From: Leptospiraceae bacterium
GTDB taxonomy: Bacteria; Spirochaetota; Leptospiria; Turneriellales; Turneriellaceae
DNA length: 64,000 bases
Assembly: GCA_025055765.1 (NCBI GenBank)
Contig: JANWWS010000036.1
Span: forward strand, 1-64,000
Reading direction: 5' to 3'
The translations under genes and the position numbers were made by a program. Shown here in pieces: positions 25,703-34,310 of the stretch. The notes below the pieces were generated by a model. That model saw only the letters and a program-made list of their open reading frames with translations. It was not told the DNA's origin and did no database searches. Position 1 is the stretch's first letter. Each line of letters begins with the position of its first letter.

Positions 25703-27184
25703 TTAAGGAACCTCCACGCAGAGGAGGCGGTTGTTCATATTGCAGCTTGTATTGGCCGAAAACGGGAAGTGACCTTCCTGCAACTTACCGTAAGCCCCTG
25801 AGGCGTAACTATTACTCCAAGAAACTCCATAAGCATCAGCACATCTGTTGCCACTATTATAATTCGCATCTAATCCCGTCCAAACCTGCCGATTGTCTGG
25901 CTCATATATCTCAACAATTTTTGATTCGGCATTTGTCCTGAAAAATGGGGTTACGCCGTCTGCTTTGAAGTAGAGTGTGTTTGGCTGCAAGAGAGTGTTG
26001 TATAACGTAGCTGGCCGGCCAAAGGTGTCACTGCCTCCGGTTCCGAAAAGGAAGGCCTTGAAGCTCCCCCAGGCAGGCCGAGCGGAATCACTGTTGCAGT
26101 GAGTATCGGCACCTGAGGCACCTGCAAATGTACCATTGAAACTTTGATCGGTTATAAAGGCGCGCAAGACAATTATGGGGGGTAGGTCACTAAAGGGTAT
26201 ACCATAGTGTTCCCGGCGCCCTATATACCATAGCTCGCGCGCCGTATGGGAACTTACCACATAGAGGTCCATGCTCGTATCTCCCTGGCGTAAGGAGGCG
26301 CCGCTAAAAATGAGCAATTCCTGGCCTGGGTTATTGGTTTTCACGACATCAATTTCATGCATCAGCATGAGCTCACGCAAAACGGCCATCATAAACGAAA
26401 GGTGGCCAAAGCCTGAGTAGGCAGAGTTTACACCTAACACGAGCCCCCCATCCGAGGAGTGAAAGAAAGGTATTCCCCCCTCAAGCTCAAGAGGTAGTCC
26501 CGCTATGTTCACAATATCTTCAGCGCGGTTTTGGGAGTAGACCAATCGGTCACCGAAAGAATCCCCAAGACTCGCCGAGAAAGGAGTGTAATAGATGGAA
26601 TTTTGGTAGCGTAGGTAGAGTTTATTTCCATCATATTCGTGTATACCAAGAAGATCGTATGGGCCAGGTTGGGAATAGGTAGGGTATTCTGTTAATTGCC
26701 CCGTCACGGGATCTAGTACACGACGAAATATGGCGCCCTGGCTTCCCGCTTTTTGGTAAAATACCACATTTTCCCCCTCGGCATGGGCGGCTATGAGCTG
26801 AAGGCTACTGTACTGTGCCCCAGGGCTGCCCCCAATGGCCCTCACCGTAAGCGGCTCGCTAAAAGGTGGCAGGGCCCCTCCATGATATGGTGCAAGCGAG
26901 CGTGCCACAAAGACATTGTAGAAATCCCCAATACACCCTGGATTTAAATTGTTGTTGCAGGGTCGGTCTGAGACAAAGAGTAGACTTAGATAACCACTAG
27001 GGTGCTGCACCATTTGGGGAGAGCGTTCTTCATAATTAGGTAGCGAAAGAGGTCGCCCGTCTGCTAAACGAAGAGCAAGGCGTTTGGCGTTTACAACTTG
27101 CCGTTGCCCCTCTCCCTCATTGGCGCAATGAGCCATCCATAACGTGATTGCGATGATCAAGGTATTTAAAATATTTCTTCGCAT
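25703..27184 (-). CDS. Lipoprotein with C-terminal DUF1554 (lectin-like) domain
   Basis: 493 residues. The signal peptide ends in a relaxed spirochaetal lipobox (WMAHC, cysteine near residue 20). The middle has scattered beta repeats and no family I can name. The last 150 residues (ITDQSFNGTFAGASGADTHC through CNMNNRLLCVEV) match DUF1554, a C-type-lectin-like domain seen mainly in leptospiral lipoproteins. Four cysteines in that domain could form disulfides. The start is supported by GGAGAGG ahead of the ATG. Last gene of a surface-protein run on this strand. Confidence 0.8.
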   Translation of the reverse strand: MRRNILNTLIIAITLWMAHCANEGEGQRQVVNAKRLALRLADGRPLSLPNYEERSPQMVQHPSGYLSLLFVSDRPCNNNLNPGCIGDFYNVFVARSLAPYHGGALPPFSEPLTVRAIGGSPGAQYSSLQLIAAHAEGENVVFYQKAGSQGAIFRRVLDPVTGQLTEYPTYSQPGPYDLLGIHEYDGNKLYLRYQNSIYYTPFSASLGDSFGDRLVYSQNRAEDIVNIAGLPLELEGGIPFFHSSDGGLVLGVNSAYSGFGHLSFMMAVLRELMLMHEIDVVKTNNPGQELLIFSGASLRQGDTSMDLYVVSSHTARELWYIGRREHYGIPFSDLPPIIVLRAFITDQSFNGTFAGASGADTHCNSDSARPAWGSFKAFLFGTGGSDTFGRPATLYNTLLQPNTLYFKADGVTPFFRTNAESKIVEIYEPDNRQVWTGLDANYNSGNRCADAYGVSWSNSYASGAYGKLQEGHFPFSANTSCNMNNRLLCVEVP

Positions 27185-27214
27185 TTTTCCTCTCCTTTTT
27201 TAATTAATACGATG

Positions 27215-28642
27215 CTAGAAGTTTAGGGTTACGCTAAAAATATGGGCCTGGCGGGTTTTTCGCTCCCCTTTTTCATAAGCATCACCTGGCGCAAAAAGGC
27301 CAAAGGCATAAAAGAATTTTAAGTCAGAGCGGAAATCATAAGAAATGGTGGTATCAAGGCCATGGCCTATAAAGCTCTCTTTCTCTTTGGCCCTGGGGTC
27401 TGATATAGGTCCATCGGTAATTACCTTTCGGTAATAGCTATACTTTAAGGACAAGAGCAGCTGGCGCGCTGCGTAAAAGTTACCCAAAGGCCTTATGAGA
27501 AAACCAGGTCTTAAGATATGGATATTTGTTAAGCGGGGCTTCAAAGCAAAACCCCCAGCAAAGGCCCCAAAATAAAAAAAGGCGTTGTCATGTTGGTTGC
27601 GGTTTACTTGTGCCGCATCGAAACCGTTTGCCCGATCTCCATCGCCTGAGCCAAAGGCATATTGCAGGCTTGCTAGCGCTCTTAGCTTTTCCGGCAAAAA
27701 GGGTAGTGAGTAAAAAATATCAGCAAGGAGTGCATGAGCTGATATTAGGCTTTTCTTGTTGGCAGGGCCTTCATTAATCGTATTTCCTGTGGCGTAGATA
27801 TATTCTAATAAGTATCGTAAGCGAGGATCCAAGAAAAAGCCCCGTGAAGCAAAACTTAAATAAAGAGGTTCGTAGGTAAACTGCCTACCTTCCAGGTTTT
27901 TTTGCGTATTGAAATCCTTACTATAAAGCACGGCCGTACTTATCCGGCTCCCGTAGAGGGGGATGGATGTCACCTCACCCCCCACAAAGAGCCGTCTACC
28001 TGCATTGGTGAGCTGGGCATCCAGGGCACGACCTGGAACTATGTCATAAGGGTTTTGGCCACCACAGCCTGCTATCCCCAGGGCACACAGATTCTTGCCA
28101 TATTCCCCCGAATAAAGAATAAGCAAGCGATAGTCTCCCCAAAAAGAAAAGCGCTGATACTGTAGGCCATCGGCAAAGTTGGCGAAAAGAAGTCCCCGCC
28201 CCAAAAGATAAAATGCTCTGCCAAAAGTGAGTTTTTGTGCTGCAAAATTGAGCTCTGCACTGGCAACTTCAAGGGATCCCACCGAAGAGCTAAGCTTTTT
28301 TCGCTCGATCGTTACACTGTCGATTTTCACATCCTGGGTATATTGAACAAGAGCCCACTTTCCTCTCAGTAAGAAGCGATGGTTTTCACGATAAATGTAA
28401 TTAAAAAATGGTCTATAAAAGCCGAGCAGTAGCCACTGGTTGAGACCCGTATCATAGGAGGCCGCATTGAGGGCCGAGAGCCCACCATTGAACCCATGCA
28501 CATTAACGGTGGCTTCGCTATATGGCAGTGGGGCTAGTTGCGGCAAGGGAACGAGATCTGTCTGTTCTATGGTTTGGCTCCACAAGATACTTGGGAGAAA
28601 AAATAAAAAATAAAATGCTTTGAAAAAGACTTGTTTCCTCAT
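27215..28642 (-). CDS. Outer-membrane beta-barrel, alginate-export-like porin
   Basis: About 475 residues with a signal peptide (MRKQVFFKAFYFLFFLPSILWSQ shortened here) and many amphipathic beta strands, ending HIFSVTLNF with the terminal phenylalanine expected of an outer-membrane barrel. Strand pattern and motifs near the middle (FGRAFYLLGRG, FNTQKN) resemble the Alginate_exp porin family, but the cargo is unknown. The longest frame begins with TTG at 28705 inside a hairpin; I prefer ATG 28642 (or 28654), which starts the signal peptide cleanly. It lies between the DUF1554 lipoprotein and the FecR gene. Confidence 0.7.
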   Translation of the reverse strand: MRKQVFFKAFYFLFFLPSILWSQTIEQTDLVPLPQLAPLPYSEATVNVHGFNGGLSALNAASYDTGLNQWLLLGFYRPFFNYIYRENHRFLLRGKWALVQYTQDVKIDSVTIERKKLSSSVGSLEVASAELNFAAQKLTFGRAFYLLGRGLLFANFADGLQYQRFSFWGDYRLLILYSGEYGKNLCALGIAGCGGQNPYDIVPGRALDAQLTNAGRRLFVGGEVTSIPLYGSRISTAVLYSKDFNTQKNLEGRQFTYEPLYLSFASRGFFLDPRLRYLLEYIYATGNTINEGPANKKSLISAHALLADIFYSLPFLPEKLRALASLQYAFGSGDGDRANGFDAAQVNRNQHDNAFFYFGAFAGGFALKPRLTNIHILRPGFLIRPLGNFYAARQLLLSLKYSYYRKVITDGPISDPRAKEKESFIGHGLDTTISYDFRSDLKFFYAFGLFAPGDAYEKGERKTRQAHIFSVTLNF

Positions 28643-28667
28643 GTGGTTACTCATTCTAAGTTGATTG

Positions 28668-28701
28668 CCCCATGGGCAGGTAAGAAATACGCGCCATGGG
28701 G
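28668..28701 (-). promoter_or_regulatory. Hairpin in the leader of the porin-like gene
   Basis: CCCCATGG at 28668-28675 pairs with CCATGGGG at 28694-28701 across an 18-base loop. It lies between the FecR-type gene and the porin ATG and has no U-run after it on the minus strand. It may be a weak attenuator or an mRNA-processing structure, similar in placement to the hairpin at 25630. Confidence 0.45.
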
Positions 28702-28715
28702 ACAAATCTTTTTAT

Positions 28716-29468
28716 TTATAGTTTTTCGAAGGTGATACGCACGAAACCAAATTCGGCAAGTAACTGGTCCAAAATCTCATCCCAGAGACCAAAGAGGGCC
28801 GTGAAGTCAGAGGCTGCGCTCGAGTAGGTTAGGTCGGTGGTGTAGGTGAGAAATTCGCTTTCTGCTTCCGACATTCCCGCATTTTGAAAGACCACAAGAT
28901 CGGACTCATGGGCTAACTGATTGGCGGTGCGCATAGTATCCCCTGATAGCTGGGCTGCTCCCCCCTCAGGAACCAAACTTTTTTGGCCATTTCGGCTCAT
29001 CACCTCTGAGGTGTGCTCAAGCATGCGCACATGTGTGCCGCTATCAGGGCTATAAGCCACCTCTTGGATGCTACCGCGCACACCAGCTACAGCCGTAGGG
29101 GTACGTACCCTAAAGTAGTTCTTTTCTTCTAGACGGTCCCGCCGGGCAATCACAGCGGTAATCTTGCCCAGCGATAAGTTGACATCCGTAGCGGTGCCAT
29201 AACTGCCAGAGACTAGACGGTCAATGCTCACGACGCTTCCCGGGAATATGGTAACTTGACTGCCATGAATAAGCTGTATGGTGGCTTTCGCCTTAAGACC
29301 CGTCTGGATTTCCGCTTTTTCCACTACCTTCATTCCCGGTCGTGCCTCGACCCAGCGACCTCCTTCTTCTCGCACTTCAACCTTGCCCACAACTGCGGTA
29401 AAAACGCCCACCGGCTTTGCCATAAGATAACCCGATAAGCCAAGAAGAAACCAACTAAAGCTTCGCAT
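28716..29468 (-). CDS. FecR-domain periplasmic protein
   Basis: 250 residues with a cleavable signal peptide. Residues 20-140 form a FecR domain: VVGKVEVREEGGRWVEARPGM, LIHGSQVTIFPGSVV, and the FRVRTPTAVAGVRGS motif. The tail after about 190 is acidic and unassigned. In classical systems FecR is a membrane-spanning anti-sigma regulator. Here there is no transmembrane helix after the signal and no FecI sigma gene nearby, so it is more likely a periplasmic or surface protein using the fold. GGAGG precedes the ATG with good spacing. Confidence 0.82.
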   Translation of the reverse strand: MRSFSWFLLGLSGYLMAKPVGVFTAVVGKVEVREEGGRWVEARPGMKVVEKAEIQTGLKAKATIQLIHGSQVTIFPGSVVSIDRLVSGSYGTATDVNLSLGKITAVIARRDRLEEKNYFRVRTPTAVAGVRGSIQEVAYSPDSGTHVRMLEHTSEVMSRNGQKSLVPEGGAAQLSGDTMRTANQLAHESDLVVFQNAGMSEAESEFLTYTTDLTYSSAASDFTALFGLWDEILDQLLAEFGFVRITFEKL

Positions 29469-29520
29469 AAAGACCTCCTTTTATATTTATTAATACGACA
29501 TTACCTAAATAAGATAACGA

Positions 29521-30015
29521 TTATTTTTGCCATTTGTCCTGTCTTTCCTTAGCTTCTTGGGCTTTTGTTAAAATAGCCACAAGCTGGCGACCTGTTAATT
29601 TTTGGTGAAATGTATACTTATCTTCCATGATCCCTAGCTGCTGTATATCTCTCATAGCATAAAATTCCCACCGCGTGAGCCAAAAAAGCCAGCCTTTCTC
29701 AAAATCGTACGCTTCTAAAAGAGCCCGTGCCACCTCCCCCCGGCTGACCGGTTGGGCCGTGTCCTCTTCTAAGGTAATTCCCCTGGCAGCAAGAGCTTTG
29801 TTTCTCTTTTGGGGTCCTCCCTCTTTTTCGAATTCTAAAAACTGCATGGCTAGTAAGTCGTATAGATCCTGCCGGGTTGCCACCTCCCGGTTAAGGATTT
29901 CCCGATATAGTTCCATCTCCGTTTTGGCGCTTGTTTCCACACCCATCTTAAGGCGACTTTCCTCGGCCATCACTTCGAGGAAAAAGACAAATAGTAGAAA
30001 AAATCCAAGACGCAC
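29521..30015 (-). CDS. Exported protein with SLH-like segment
   Basis: 164 residues with an N-terminal signal peptide (cleavage near residue 18). Residues 90-155 contain VSRGEVARALLEAYDFEKG, ...DIQQLGIM and LTGRQLVAILTKA, which look like one and a half S-layer-homology-type repeats. The remainder is charged and helical. The start is GTG (30015) with only a distant purine-rich stretch. I do not recognise a named family. It sits upstream of the FecR gene in the same orientation. Confidence 0.6.
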   Translation of the reverse strand: MRLGFFLLFVFFLEVMAEESRLKMGVETSAKTEMELYREILNREVATRQDLYDLLAMQFLEFEKEGGPQKRNKALAARGITLEEDTAQPVSRGEVARALLEAYDFEKGWLFWLTRWEFYAMRDIQQLGIMEDKYTFHQKLTGRQLVAILTKAQEAKERQDKWQK

Positions 30016-30070
30016 GGGTCCATAGATTTCTTCCTTTTTAGCATAGTAAAGCTTTTTTCACCTAAAGCGA

Positions 30071-30385
30071 TTAGAGGTGGTAGTCTTGTGTGGTTAACTG
30101 GCTTTTGATTTGTGGCTTGGCAAGTAATAGAAGCCAAAAGAGCCATAGAGAAAGGAGCGCCCCCAATAGCTCGTGCAACTCCTCTATAACTTCTGTTAGG
30201 TTTGCTAGCTCAAAATTTGCCTCCGGAGGTTTTGCTCATGCCACGGCTGCGCGCGCAAAACTCCAAAAAAAGTTGCCGATCGCGCGCCCCTGGCAAGCGG
30301 CTCTTTATTTGCGACGAAAACTTCACGAGGCAGAGACAAAAAGCTTAAAAAGAATCCCAACTAGCAAAGGAGCCCATGAGCGCAT
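30071..30385 (-). pseudogene. Possible decayed small membrane-protein gene
   Basis: The 436-base gap 30016-30451 has no intact gene, but its minus strand looks like a broken one. An ATG at 30385 opens MRSWAPLLVGILFKLFVSAS, a signal-like peptide, and then stops. About 180 bases later the same frame, now without stops, encodes a segment with ELANLTEVIEELHELLGALL followed by SLWLFWLLLLAK, an amphipathic helix plus a membrane segment, ending at 30071. Two other frames are open in between. One or two frameshifts would join the parts. The plus-strand frame at 30090-30419 is unlikely. The stretch 30386-30451 shows nothing. Confidence 0.3.
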
Positions 30386-30451
30386 GGGAAGAAGTCCCTT
30401 GCCCGCAGCTTGTCTTTAACTTTTTTTAGGGCTAGTATGCAAATTGGCCAG

Positions 30452-30871
30452 CTACTTCTTTTTAGGGAATTCTACCTTTTTGCGCAGTTGGGGTAGTTCT
30501 ACTCGAGTGACGGTCTCTCCTTCATAATAAGCTATGCCTTTCACAGAACCATCTTCGTTATAGAGGGTGCTTGAGGCTACCATACCCTGAAAGTAATTAA
30601 TCTTTTGACGGATTTTGCCATTGGGGGATAAATAGCGTACCTCAATGAGCTCGTTATTATCTGTCACATAGATTTTTTCATAAAAGCCGTTTTTGTCCAG
30701 GTCTTCCCTGAATTCATAGCTATTCTCCCCAGTACGGACCACCTTACCCCGAACCTCATTATTTTCCTTCCACTCCGCTTCCTGGCCAAGCTCAAGTTCC
30801 TGGGTGCTTGAGCAGGCCAAAAACAGAAGGGAGCCAAAGGCTAAGGAGGCAATTCTAATCTTATTCAACAT
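30452..30871 (-). CDS. Small lipoprotein with MORN-like repeats
   Basis: 139 residues. The signal peptide ends in LFLACSS, with the lipid-modified cysteine near residue 20. The mature part has repeats of the form Y-x-DxxxNGxxE and LSPNGKIRQKINYFQG, similar to MORN or YwqK-type variants, and a basic tail. Function is unknown. Its ATG is 11 bases inside the end of the Kelch gene, so the two are co-translated. Confidence 0.7.
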   Translation of the reverse strand: MLNKIRIASLAFGSLLFLACSSTQELELGQEAEWKENNEVRGKVVRTGENSYEFREDLDKNGFYEKIYVTDNNELIEVRYLSPNGKIRQKINYFQGMVASSTLYNEDGSVKGIAYYEGETVTRVELPQLRKKVEFPKKK

Positions 30872-32234
30872 TTACGGCTCCATGGCCCCAACGAGCCGTG
30901 GGCATAAGAGGGATATTTGTATTGGTAAAGGGTATTTTGGCAAGCCAAACCGGTATTTCTACGTCTGCCGCGTAGACGGTCTTGGTCGGGGTGGGGTTCG
31001 GGTTTGCGCTGCTAATCGCAAATATGCTGTTGCCTCCAAAGTAGTATAAGATGTTATTCTTAACGACTAAAGCGCCATGGCTGCGGGCTAAAGGCAGGTT
31101 TGTTAATCCCGCATTAGGAGCCACATTAAAAGGTGCATAGTAGACAAATACGGCGTTCATAATGATAGCAGTGGCTGCTGTGGTATTGGAGAGGGGTGTT
31201 AGATAACGATTTGTACCCGTAAGAGCCGGTGTACCCGCAGTATTTCCTATCCCCCCTACCATAACAATTCTCGCAGGGACATTACTTGTGGCTGGCAAAT
31301 AAAGACAGCTGCTACCCACAGCTCGGTAATTGGCATGTGCCGGAGGTGCATTGACGGCATAATTTGCAAGAAAGAAATTGAAGATTCCGTGGTTTGCGGC
31401 AGCACTATAACCCGTTAGGTTAATTTTTCCATTTATGCGGTACATGATGTGGCCCTCACTTACGATACAGGCCTCGTAGGCTGCTGTGGCTGGGGGTATG
31501 CCTCCCGTTGCTGCCGATGCTTGGCTCGACCAAGCGTTCTCCACAAAATCGTAAATCTGTAAGATCGTCTGCCCCGCCGTAGATCCGATAGGGTTGCCAC
31601 TGTGGTTCAGGTTCTGATCAGTTCCGCTGAAGACATAGAGCTTAGTCCCTCTCTGTTCACAGGCGGCGGCCGCAACCCCCGCGGGCATGTTGGGGGTTTC
31701 ATTCGCATCTAACCATCTATTTTGGGCGATGTCGTAGATCTGAAGTCTATTTGTGGGGGCCGCGTTCGCAAAGGTATTGTTTTCTTGAAGCCCGCCTGCC
31801 ACATAAATTTTTCCCTGATAGCCAGCATAACATGCCCCTAAAACCGGGATAAAATTGCCACTGTAACAATCTACCCCGGCAGTTCCACAACCGGTATGGG
31901 TTGAGGGATACACGGTTCCCCATGTGTTTGTCACTGGGTCGTAGTAATCAAGTTCTCGTGCAAAAGCCCCTACGGCCACGGCATAGGCGGGTGGATTGGC
32001 CGCTGTTCCCGTTGCTTTAGAGCCTCCTACGAGCCAGATACTGCGCCGTTTTTTGATAAGCAAGGCCGCGTTGGGATCCTCCGAAGGGGGTGGCTCATTT
32101 GCGGGAGGAGGGGGTTCTTCCTCCACCACAGGCTTTGGTTTCAATAACTCTTTAGCTAATTGAAAGGTTTCTGGATTGTTTGTACACGAAAGGAAACCCC
32201 CAAGTGCGGAAATAAGTATTAGCCATTTTTTCAT
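30861..32234 (-). CDS. Kelch-repeat lipoprotein
   Basis: 457 residues. Lipobox LSC near residue 17, then a proline- and glutamate-rich linker (about 30-52). Several Kelch-type blades follow, with the patterns YVAGGLQ...LQIYDIAQNRW, YVFSGTD...ILQIYDFVENAW and YYFGGN. It should form a beta-propeller displayed in the periplasm or on the surface, probably binding a ligand. The ATG follows GGAGGTCAAC. First lipoprotein of the downstream-facing run. Confidence 0.8.
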   Translation of the reverse strand: MKKWLILISALGGFLSCTNNPETFQLAKELLKPKPVVEEEPPPPANEPPPSEDPNAALLIKKRRSIWLVGGSKATGTAANPPAYAVAVGAFARELDYYDPVTNTWGTVYPSTHTGCGTAGVDCYSGNFIPVLGACYAGYQGKIYVAGGLQENNTFANAAPTNRLQIYDIAQNRWLDANETPNMPAGVAAAACEQRGTKLYVFSGTDQNLNHSGNPIGSTAGQTILQIYDFVENAWSSQASAATGGIPPATAAYEACIVSEGHIMYRINGKINLTGYSAAANHGIFNFFLANYAVNAPPAHANYRAVGSSCLYLPATSNVPARIVMVGGIGNTAGTPALTGTNRYLTPLSNTTAATAIIMNAVFVYYAPFNVAPNAGLTNLPLARSHGALVVKNNILYYFGGNSIFAISSANPNPTPTKTVYAADVEIPVWLAKIPFTNTNIPLMPTARWGHGAVNVE

Positions 32235-32244
32235 GTTGACCTCC

Positions 32245-33192
32245 TTAGAAGCGATATCCGACTCCTAAATAGCTACCCAAATGGTTTAGGCTTCCATCGG
32301 CTCTTTGATATACGGTATACCAAAGAGATGCCAGGCGAACATGAATTCTCGAAGTGGCATAAAAGCGAAAGCCTAGCTCGCCACCCCCTGATATATCAAG
32401 TGAAATTTTTTCCTGACCTGCCCCAACAAAGCGCGTGAAGTTGCCACCAGCTGATATGCCGAGAAAAGCATCGAATCGGCTGCGGGGGAAGGGATAGGCG
32501 ACAAGAAGAAGCATATTAGCAGGCAGAAGATCAAATCTCGTGCCGCTTATCTTACCAGGGTTAGTGAACACTCCGGTTTGTAGCCCCAGCTGCAAATGAA
32601 TTCGTGCCGCTGCTATAAACCAATGCGGGAAGGCGAATTCTAAAAGAGCTAATACACCTGGCCTTAGCGTATTGCGGAAAGTACCATGTTGGTAAAAGGG
32701 GGAGCCTCCCTTTAAGGTAAGCTCAAAGCCAGCCTTACGTGATTTTTCTATTTCCTTTAGGCGAGCTTGTTCCGCGTCTACGTAGCGTAAGCCAACTATA
32801 TTCTCCGATTTTATGCGTAGCTCACTGCCACCAGCCTGAACAAAGGTCGTGTCGGCTTCAGAACGCGTAATTTGGCCAATTACCGTCGTCTTGTCTTTTA
32901 AGGTAATTTCGGCATAACGAGGCTTTTTGGACTCTGGATCAAGGTCAACATTGCGTTCTATGCGCTCAACTTTGCGAGCATCGATGGGTACGCTTGCTCC
33001 TTGTACATCCACCACAATTTTCTGCGCATCAATATCTTTTATTTTACCAGTGACTTTACTACCATCCATAAGATAGACAATATCTACGGTTGTATCGGTC
33101 ACCGTTGCCGCATCCCGTACGACCACTTCCTGGCTCATCAAGTTCGTGCTTAACCAGATCAGTAAGACGAGCCCATGGAAAAAATTTCTCAT
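32245..33192 (-). CDS. Outer-membrane protein with two Sm-like repeats and a small barrel
   Basis: 315 residues. After a signal peptide come two related modules of about 40 residues (VDIVYLMDGSKVTGKIKDID and AEITLKDKTTVIGQITRSEA), the DGS-V-G-I pattern seen in periplasmic Sm-like modules. A short linker follows, then a C-terminal half of beta strands ending HLGSYLGVGYRF, typical of an eight-strand barrel. Start taken as ATG 33192 behind GAAGGGGG; the frame extends upstream to 33255 but that part is basic and lacks a signal. Confidence 0.7.
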   Translation of the reverse strand: MRNFFHGLVLLIWLSTNLMSQEVVVRDAATVTDTTVDIVYLMDGSKVTGKIKDIDAQKIVVDVQGASVPIDARKVERIERNVDLDPESKKPRYAEITLKDKTTVIGQITRSEADTTFVQAGGSELRIKSENIVGLRYVDAEQARLKEIEKSRKAGFELTLKGGSPFYQHGTFRNTLRPGVLALLEFAFPHWFIAAARIHLQLGLQTGVFTNPGKISGTRFDLLPANMLLLVAYPFPRSRFDAFLGISAGGNFTRFVGAGQEKISLDISGGGELGFRFYATSRIHVRLASLWYTVYQRADGSLNHLGSYLGVGYRF

Positions 33193-33283
33193 AGCACCCC
33201 CTTCGTGAATGATTCTTTTTTTTATTCGACGCCGTCGATCTCTCATCTTAAACAAAAATTTTCAAGAATTTTTTGGGGAAAAC

Positions 33284-33706
33284 CTAAACGCCCCTTGCTC
33301 GGCGATTACAGGGAGGGCAGCTCCCAAAGACCACGAGTTCATGGCTTTCTGCTTGAAACCCTTCTTCTTTCATTTTGCCTAAATCAATGCGGAGTGTGCA
33401 CTCCGGCAAATCAAAGACTTTACCGCAATGGCGGCATTGAAAATGGTGATGGTGCCTCAATCCTTCCTTTTCATAGCAATCCCCCCCACCTGGTAGGTGG
33501 ACAACTCTTAAGAAACCTACCTGGCGTAGAATTTTTACAGTACGGTACACCGTGGCAATGCCCATGGCGGGTATCTTCTTTTGGGCCAAGTGGTGGATTT
33601 CCTGGAGTCGTAAAGGTCGGGGGGTTTCCTCAAAGAGCTTTACAATAACCTCACGCTGCTTTGTCAGGCGGCTGCCTAAGCGTGGGGCACTACGCTTTTC
33701 CGGCAT
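33284..33706 (-). CDS. fur: Fur-family metalloregulator
   Basis: 140 residues: winged-helix DNA-binding half (TKQREVIVKLFEE, ...MGIATVYRTVKIL) and a metal-binding half with HHHHFQCRHCGKVFDL and a terminal CPPC, giving the two CxxC pairs of a structural zinc site. The RTVKIL recognition helix is typical of Fur/PerR. The Fur box before the TonB-dependent receptor at 2.8 kb makes Fur more likely than PerR or Zur, but the metal cannot be told by eye. It follows the bactofilin gene after two bases. Confidence 0.88.
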   Translation of the reverse strand: MPEKRSAPRLGSRLTKQREVIVKLFEETPRPLRLQEIHHLAQKKIPAMGIATVYRTVKILRQVGFLRVVHLPGGGDCYEKEGLRHHHHFQCRHCGKVFDLPECTLRIDLGKMKEEGFQAESHELVVFGSCPPCNRRARGV

Positions 33707-33708
33707 GC

Positions 33709-34053
33709 CTAAACCTTCATCTCACACATACCCTCAAAGACGACGCCGTCTTCAATTTCGAGCTGCGGTGCCTTAATGTTGCCTATGAGGGTGGCCCCTT
33801 TTTTGAGCTCCACTTTTTCTGTTGCGTGCACATTACCTGTAATATGACCATAGACAATGAGATGGGTGGTTTCAATATTCGCTTCCACCCGGGCACTTTG
33901 GCCAATCTCAAGCAAGTCCTTGCCAAAAATCTCACCTTGAAATTTTCCGAGGATCCGCAAGGGACGGGAATAATGCAATATTCCGCGAAAGGTACTTGTT
34001 GCTTGAAAAACGGTCGCTTCGGCTATTTTCTTGCGGTTTTCTTTTGCCGTCAT
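33709..34053 (-). CDS. Bactofilin
   Basis: 114 residues of a right-handed beta-helix cytoskeletal protein. The core holds the short hydrophobic repeats of DUF583/bactofilin (GILHYSRPLRILGKFQGEI, VYGHITGNVHATEKVELKKG, IGNIKAPQLEIEDGVVFEG). Bactofilins polymerise without nucleotides and help set cell shape; in spirochaetes they have been linked to helical form. Start taken as ATG 34053, two bases after the stop of the TPR gene; the longer frame to 34125 lies inside that gene. Confidence 0.88.
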   Translation of the reverse strand: MTAKENRKKIAEATVFQATSTFRGILHYSRPLRILGKFQGEIFGKDLLEIGQSARVEANIETTHLIVYGHITGNVHATEKVELKKGATLIGNIKAPQLEIEDGVVFEGMCEMKV

Positions 34054-34055
34054 GG

Positions 34056-34310
34056 TTATTTTGTGGTCATGACAAAGACGCCGTCCCAATCGTCCGGTGG
34101 TGGATTTTTTATATAGTGCTCGCAACGCCTAACGTACTCTTTGGAGGGCCCATCCTCCGGGCGAATTTTTAGTGCTTTTTCAAATTGAGCTTTGGCTTCC
34201 TGAAATTGTCTTTTTCGGTAGAGAGCAAGTCCGGCATTATAGTATTCTAATACCTGCCGCATTTCCTCCGAGAGCATAGCCTTTGCTTTTAAGTGAGTCC
34301 GCGCTGTCAA
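34056..34310 (-). CDS. Small TPR protein
   Basis: 84 residues with one clear tetratricopeptide unit (YNAGLALYRKRQFQEAKAQFEKAL) and a second partial helix, then PPPDDWDGVFVMTTK. That closing motif resembles the ends of TPR modules found after cyclase domains in spirochaetes, but here it stands alone. The frame begins with TTG 34310, overlapping the Bat-like stop by 4 bp; ATG 34277 is an alternative start. It is co-transcribed with the Bat-like gene and the bactofilin gene. Confidence 0.65.
   Translation of the reverse strand: MTARTHLKAKAMLSEEMRQVLEYYNAGLALYRKRQFQEAKAQFEKALKIRPEDGPSKEYVRRCEHYIKNPPPDDWDGVFVMTTK

Noticed and set aside
29490-29520. AT-rich GATAACGATTAT segment as a Fur box
   Set aside because: Not a good inverted repeat, and it lies at the end of one gene with no promoter nearby.
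30090-30419. 109-codon plus-strand frame
   Set aside because: Opposite to all neighbours, no ribosome-binding site, odd composition; the minus strand there looks more like decayed coding sequence.
33175-33648. 157-codon plus-strand frame
   Set aside because: Opposite the fur gene and its downstream gap; fur is clearly the real gene.
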